A stretch of 18,459 bases of DNA, taken from NCBI RefSeq assembly GCF_946479415.1, contig NZ_CAMLFY010000089.1:1-18459 (forward strand). The letters are read 5' to 3'. This document shows, piece by piece, positions 16,859 to 18,459 of the stretch. The position numbers and the translations under genes are program-made. The DNA comes from an uncultured Shinella sp. (GTDB lineage Bacteria; Pseudomonadota; Alphaproteobacteria; Rhizobiales; Rhizobiaceae). The notes under the pieces were generated by a model. That model was not told where the DNA came from, searched no databases, and saw only the letters and a list, made by a program, of their open reading frames with translations. How positions within the stretch are numbered: the first letter of the stretch is position 1; every line of letters begins with the position of its first letter.

Positions 16859-17437
16859 ATGGGCAATCTTTCGACCACCGCCGATGACATTCTTCGTTGC
16901 GCCCGTGCGCTTCTGATCAAGGGCGGCTACAACAGCTTCAGCTATGCCGACATTTCCGACGTGGTTGGCATTCGCAAGGCGAGCATACATCATCACTTCC
17001 CGAGCAAGGCGGACCTCGTCCGCACCGTCGTTGTGCAATATCGGGAGGAGGCCAAAGCGGGGATCGACGCATTGGAGCGGACGGTTTCAGACCCGCTTGA
17101 GCAGCTTCGCGCCTATCTCGGCTATTGGGAGGCGTGCATCGTCGATGCGTCGCATCCATTTTGCGTCTGCGCGCTGCTGGCCAGCGAAGTTCAGGTTCTG
17201 CCGGAAGAGGTTGCCCTCGAGGTTCGCGCGCATTTCCGGCATCTCTCCGGCTGGCTGACCTCCGTGCTGGAGCGTGGCGCAGCTGGAGGCCGTTTCAGGC
17301 TGGCGGGGACGGCTGAGGAGAATGCGGAAGTGTTCATGGCGATCGTTCACGGCGCGATGCTGTCGGCGCGTGCCTACGCGGATCCCAGGGCTTTCGGCAC
17401 TATTATCCGTCCCTTGCTGGAGCGTATCGCCGTTTAA
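16859..17437 (+). CDS. TetR/AcrR family transcriptional repressor
   Basis: A 192-residue repressor of typical length. The N-terminal HTH (about 8-55) reads ADDILRCARALLIKGGYNSFSYADISDVVGIRKASIHHHFPSKADLV, the canonical TetR pattern with HHHFPSK. The C-terminal helical ligand-binding domain (about 70-192) includes HPFCVCALLASE, where the cysteines C99 and C101 area could respond to reactive ligands; that is speculative. I took the ATG at 16859, which leaves only ten residues before the HTH; a TTG at 16844 would lie inside the operator. An operator palindrome precedes it and a copy precedes the membrane protein gene downstream, so the regulator probably represses both. Confidence 0.93.
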   Translation: MGNLSTTADDILRCARALLIKGGYNSFSYADISDVVGIRKASIHHHFPSKADLVRTVVVQYREEAKAGIDALERTVSDPLEQLRAYLGYWEACIVDASHPFCVCALLASEVQVLPEEVALEVRAHFRHLSGWLTSVLERGAAGGRFRLAGTAEENAEVFMAIVHGAMLSARAYADPRAFGTIIRPLLERIAV

Positions 17438-17473
17438 TCCTGATCATGCCGAGCATGGCATTTGTTTCGAAAG

Positions 17474-17489
17474 CCTACCAACTAGTAGA
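17474..17489. promoter_or_regulatory. Second copy of the TetR operator, upstream of the membrane protein gene
   Basis: CCTACCAACTAGTAGA is the reverse complement of the site at 16836-16851 with one mismatch at the last base. A TATAAA at 17494-17499 begins 5 bp downstream and could be the -10 box of a repressible promoter; no good -35 hexamer is seen at the right spacing. Confidence 0.75.
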
Positions 17490-17538
17490 TAGCTATAAAT
17501 TCACAAGCGTTTTTCCAACGCATAGAAAGGCAAATTGC

Positions 17539-18024
17539 ATGTCCGGAATTTCTTCCCTTGGCTGGATCCACACGTTGGGCAGCTTGCCGGCCATTCCCGT
17601 GGCGCTCTACATGTTCGCCCGGCATGGCCGGATTGTTCCGCGGTCCACGGCGGGTGCCGTCTATCTCGTCTCCATGCTGATCGGCGCCCTGACGGTGTTT
17701 CTTGTCGCCCGCCAGCCGGTCAGCTACGGCATCGGCGTTGCGACGATCCTGGTCCTGCTTGCAGGCTATGGCGCGCAAAGCATTCTCGGTTCGACGCGCG
17801 TCGCCCGGTATGTCGAAACCATCTGTCTGAGTTTGAGCGCGTTTCTGCTAATGCTGCCGACCATCACGGAAATCCTGCGCCGCGTGCCGGATGGACATCC
17901 CCTGGCGCCTGACCTGAATTCGCCGCTGCTGCTCGGTGCGCAGGGGGCGCTGCTGGTCGTTCTCGTCGTTGGATTGGTTGCCCAGATCGTCTATCTCAGG
18001 CGAAACAAGGCCGTTTCAAACTGA
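17539..18024 (+). CDS. Uncharacterised small integral membrane protein, TetR-regulated
   Basis: A 161-residue protein that I do not recognise with certainty. Five hydrophobic helices are visible at roughly 7-27, 38-57, 62-80, 92-111 and 130-152, with a basic C-terminal tail (YLRRNKAVSN). There is no signal peptide cleavage motif and no enzymatic motif. The pattern HTLGSLPAIPVALYMFARHGRIVPRSTAGAVYLVSM recalls DUF2306-type membrane proteins, but this is a weak impression. AAAGG lies about 8 nt before the ATG at 17539; the frame extends upstream to 17446 through the operator, so that start is unlikely. The operator at 17474 and the adjacent TetR gene suggest induction by a small molecule. Confidence 0.8.
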   Translation: MSGISSLGWIHTLGSLPAIPVALYMFARHGRIVPRSTAGAVYLVSMLIGALTVFLVARQPVSYGIGVATILVLLAGYGAQSILGSTRVARYVETICLSLSAFLLMLPTITEILRRVPDGHPLAPDLNSPLLLGAQGALLVVLVVGLVAQIVYLRRNKAVSN

Positions 18025-18067
18025 GTGTCGTGCCCGAGGCGCGTCGACCGGATCGACGAGAAGCAAG

Positions 18068-18115
18068 CGGCAGGGATGTTTCGATGATGGCTTTATCGCC
18101 GAAACATCCCTGCCG
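18068..18115. terminator. Long perfect inverted repeat between convergent genes, probable terminator
   Basis: Arms CGGCAGGGATGTTTCG (18068-18083) and CGAAACATCCCTGCCG (18100-18115) are perfectly complementary over 16 bp with a 16-nt loop. It begins 6 nt after the guaA stop in the minus direction and lies 43 nt past the membrane protein gene in the plus direction. It probably ends both transcripts, though the T runs on either side are poor. Confidence 0.6.
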
Positions 18116-18121
18116 TATCGC

Positions 18122-18459
18122 TTATTCCCACTCGATCGTGCCCGGCGGCTTGGACGTGACGTCATAAACGACGCGGTTGATGCCGCGGACTTCGTTGATG
18201 ATGCGGGTCGCGGCGCGGCCGAGGAAGTTCATGTCGTAGTGGTAGAAGTCGGCGGTCATGCCGTCGACGGAGGTGACGGCGCGCAGCGCACAGACGAATT
18301 CGTAGGTGCGCCCGTCGCCCATGACGCCGACGGTCTGGACGGGGAGCAGCACGGCGAAGGCCTGCCAGATCTTGTCATAGAGGCCGGCCTTGCGGATCTC
18401 CTCTAGATAGATCGCGTCGGCTTCGCGCAGGATCTCCAGCTTGTCGCGGGTGATGCCGC
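18122..18459 (-). CDS. guaA: GMP synthase (glutamine-hydrolysing), C-terminal part (partial)
   Basis: The last 112 codons of GuaA; the gene continues beyond the right edge of the window. GuaA converts XMP to GMP with glutamine as nitrogen donor and ATP. The visible part is the C-terminal dimerisation domain: [111 protein letters not shown]. The closing [16 protein letters not shown] is the near-invariant GuaA terminus, and GVMGDGRTY is also diagnostic. The stop is TAA at 18122-18124. A 16-bp hairpin follows closely. Confidence 0.98.
   Translation of the reverse strand, partial: GITRDKLEILREADAIYLEEIRKAGLYDKIWQAFAVLLPVQTVGVMGDGRTYEFVCALRAVTSVDGMTADFYHYDMNFLGRAATRIINEVRGINRVVYDVTSKPPGTIEWE

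Overview
This 18.5 kb, high-GC chromosomal window looks like a member of the Rhizobiaceae (Rhizobium, Agrobacterium, Ensifer or Shinella type). The reasons are the rhizobial-style C-terminus of ribosomal protein L20 followed by pheS-pheT, codon use strongly biased to G/C at third positions, and an intergenic palindrome of the type I recall as widespread in rhizobial genomes (starting with a GAGCATTTCC-like motif, near 7086-7139). The genus cannot be fixed from this sequence alone.

Layout. 1-4572 (+): tail of rplT, its terminator, a small kinase-fold protein with an altered catalytic loop whose stop overlaps the pheS start, then pheS and pheT (both subunits of phenylalanyl-tRNA synthetase), closed by a strong terminator. 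4573-5050: a decayed IS200/IS605-type insertion with a palindrome at each end and a frame-disrupted Y1 transposase. 5051-7089: an aldo/keto reductase (-) divergent from a LysR regulator (+). 7086-7139: rhizobial palindromic repeat. 7145-8540 (-): a second aldo/keto reductase followed 1 nt later by a GNAT acetyltransferase. 8696-9682 (+): a Gfo/Idh/MocA oxidoreductase. 9699-11889 (-): an aromatic/aspartate aminotransferase, a YitT-type membrane protein and an ArsC/Spx-like thioredoxin-fold protein, tightly packed. 12040-12519 (+): an Lrp/AsnC regulator divergent from the aminotransferase. 12579-13451 (+): an endonuclease/exonuclease/phosphatase-fold hydrolase that overlaps tail to tail with a cardiolipin synthase-like phospholipase D (13423-14883, -). 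15012-16070 (-): a zinc deacylase of the AstE/AspA family, divergent from a methylated-DNA repair methyltransferase (16217-16777, +). 16859-18024 (+): a TetR regulator and a small five-helix membrane protein with matching operator palindromes upstream of each. 18122-18459 (-): the C-terminal part of guaA (GMP synthase).

How the genes work together. The left end is core translation machinery. The rest is a string of small metabolic and regulatory units, several in the classic regulator-divergent-from-target arrangement (LysR/reductase, Lrp/aminotransferase) or regulator-then-target (TetR/membrane protein). No phage, CRISPR, toxin-antitoxin or obvious defence locus is visible. I do not see a clear undescribed multi-gene system. 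The most interesting points are the TetR operator pair controlling an uncharacterised membrane protein, the pseudokinase-like gene embedded between rplT and pheST, and the IS200-type relic that keeps both terminal palindromes.
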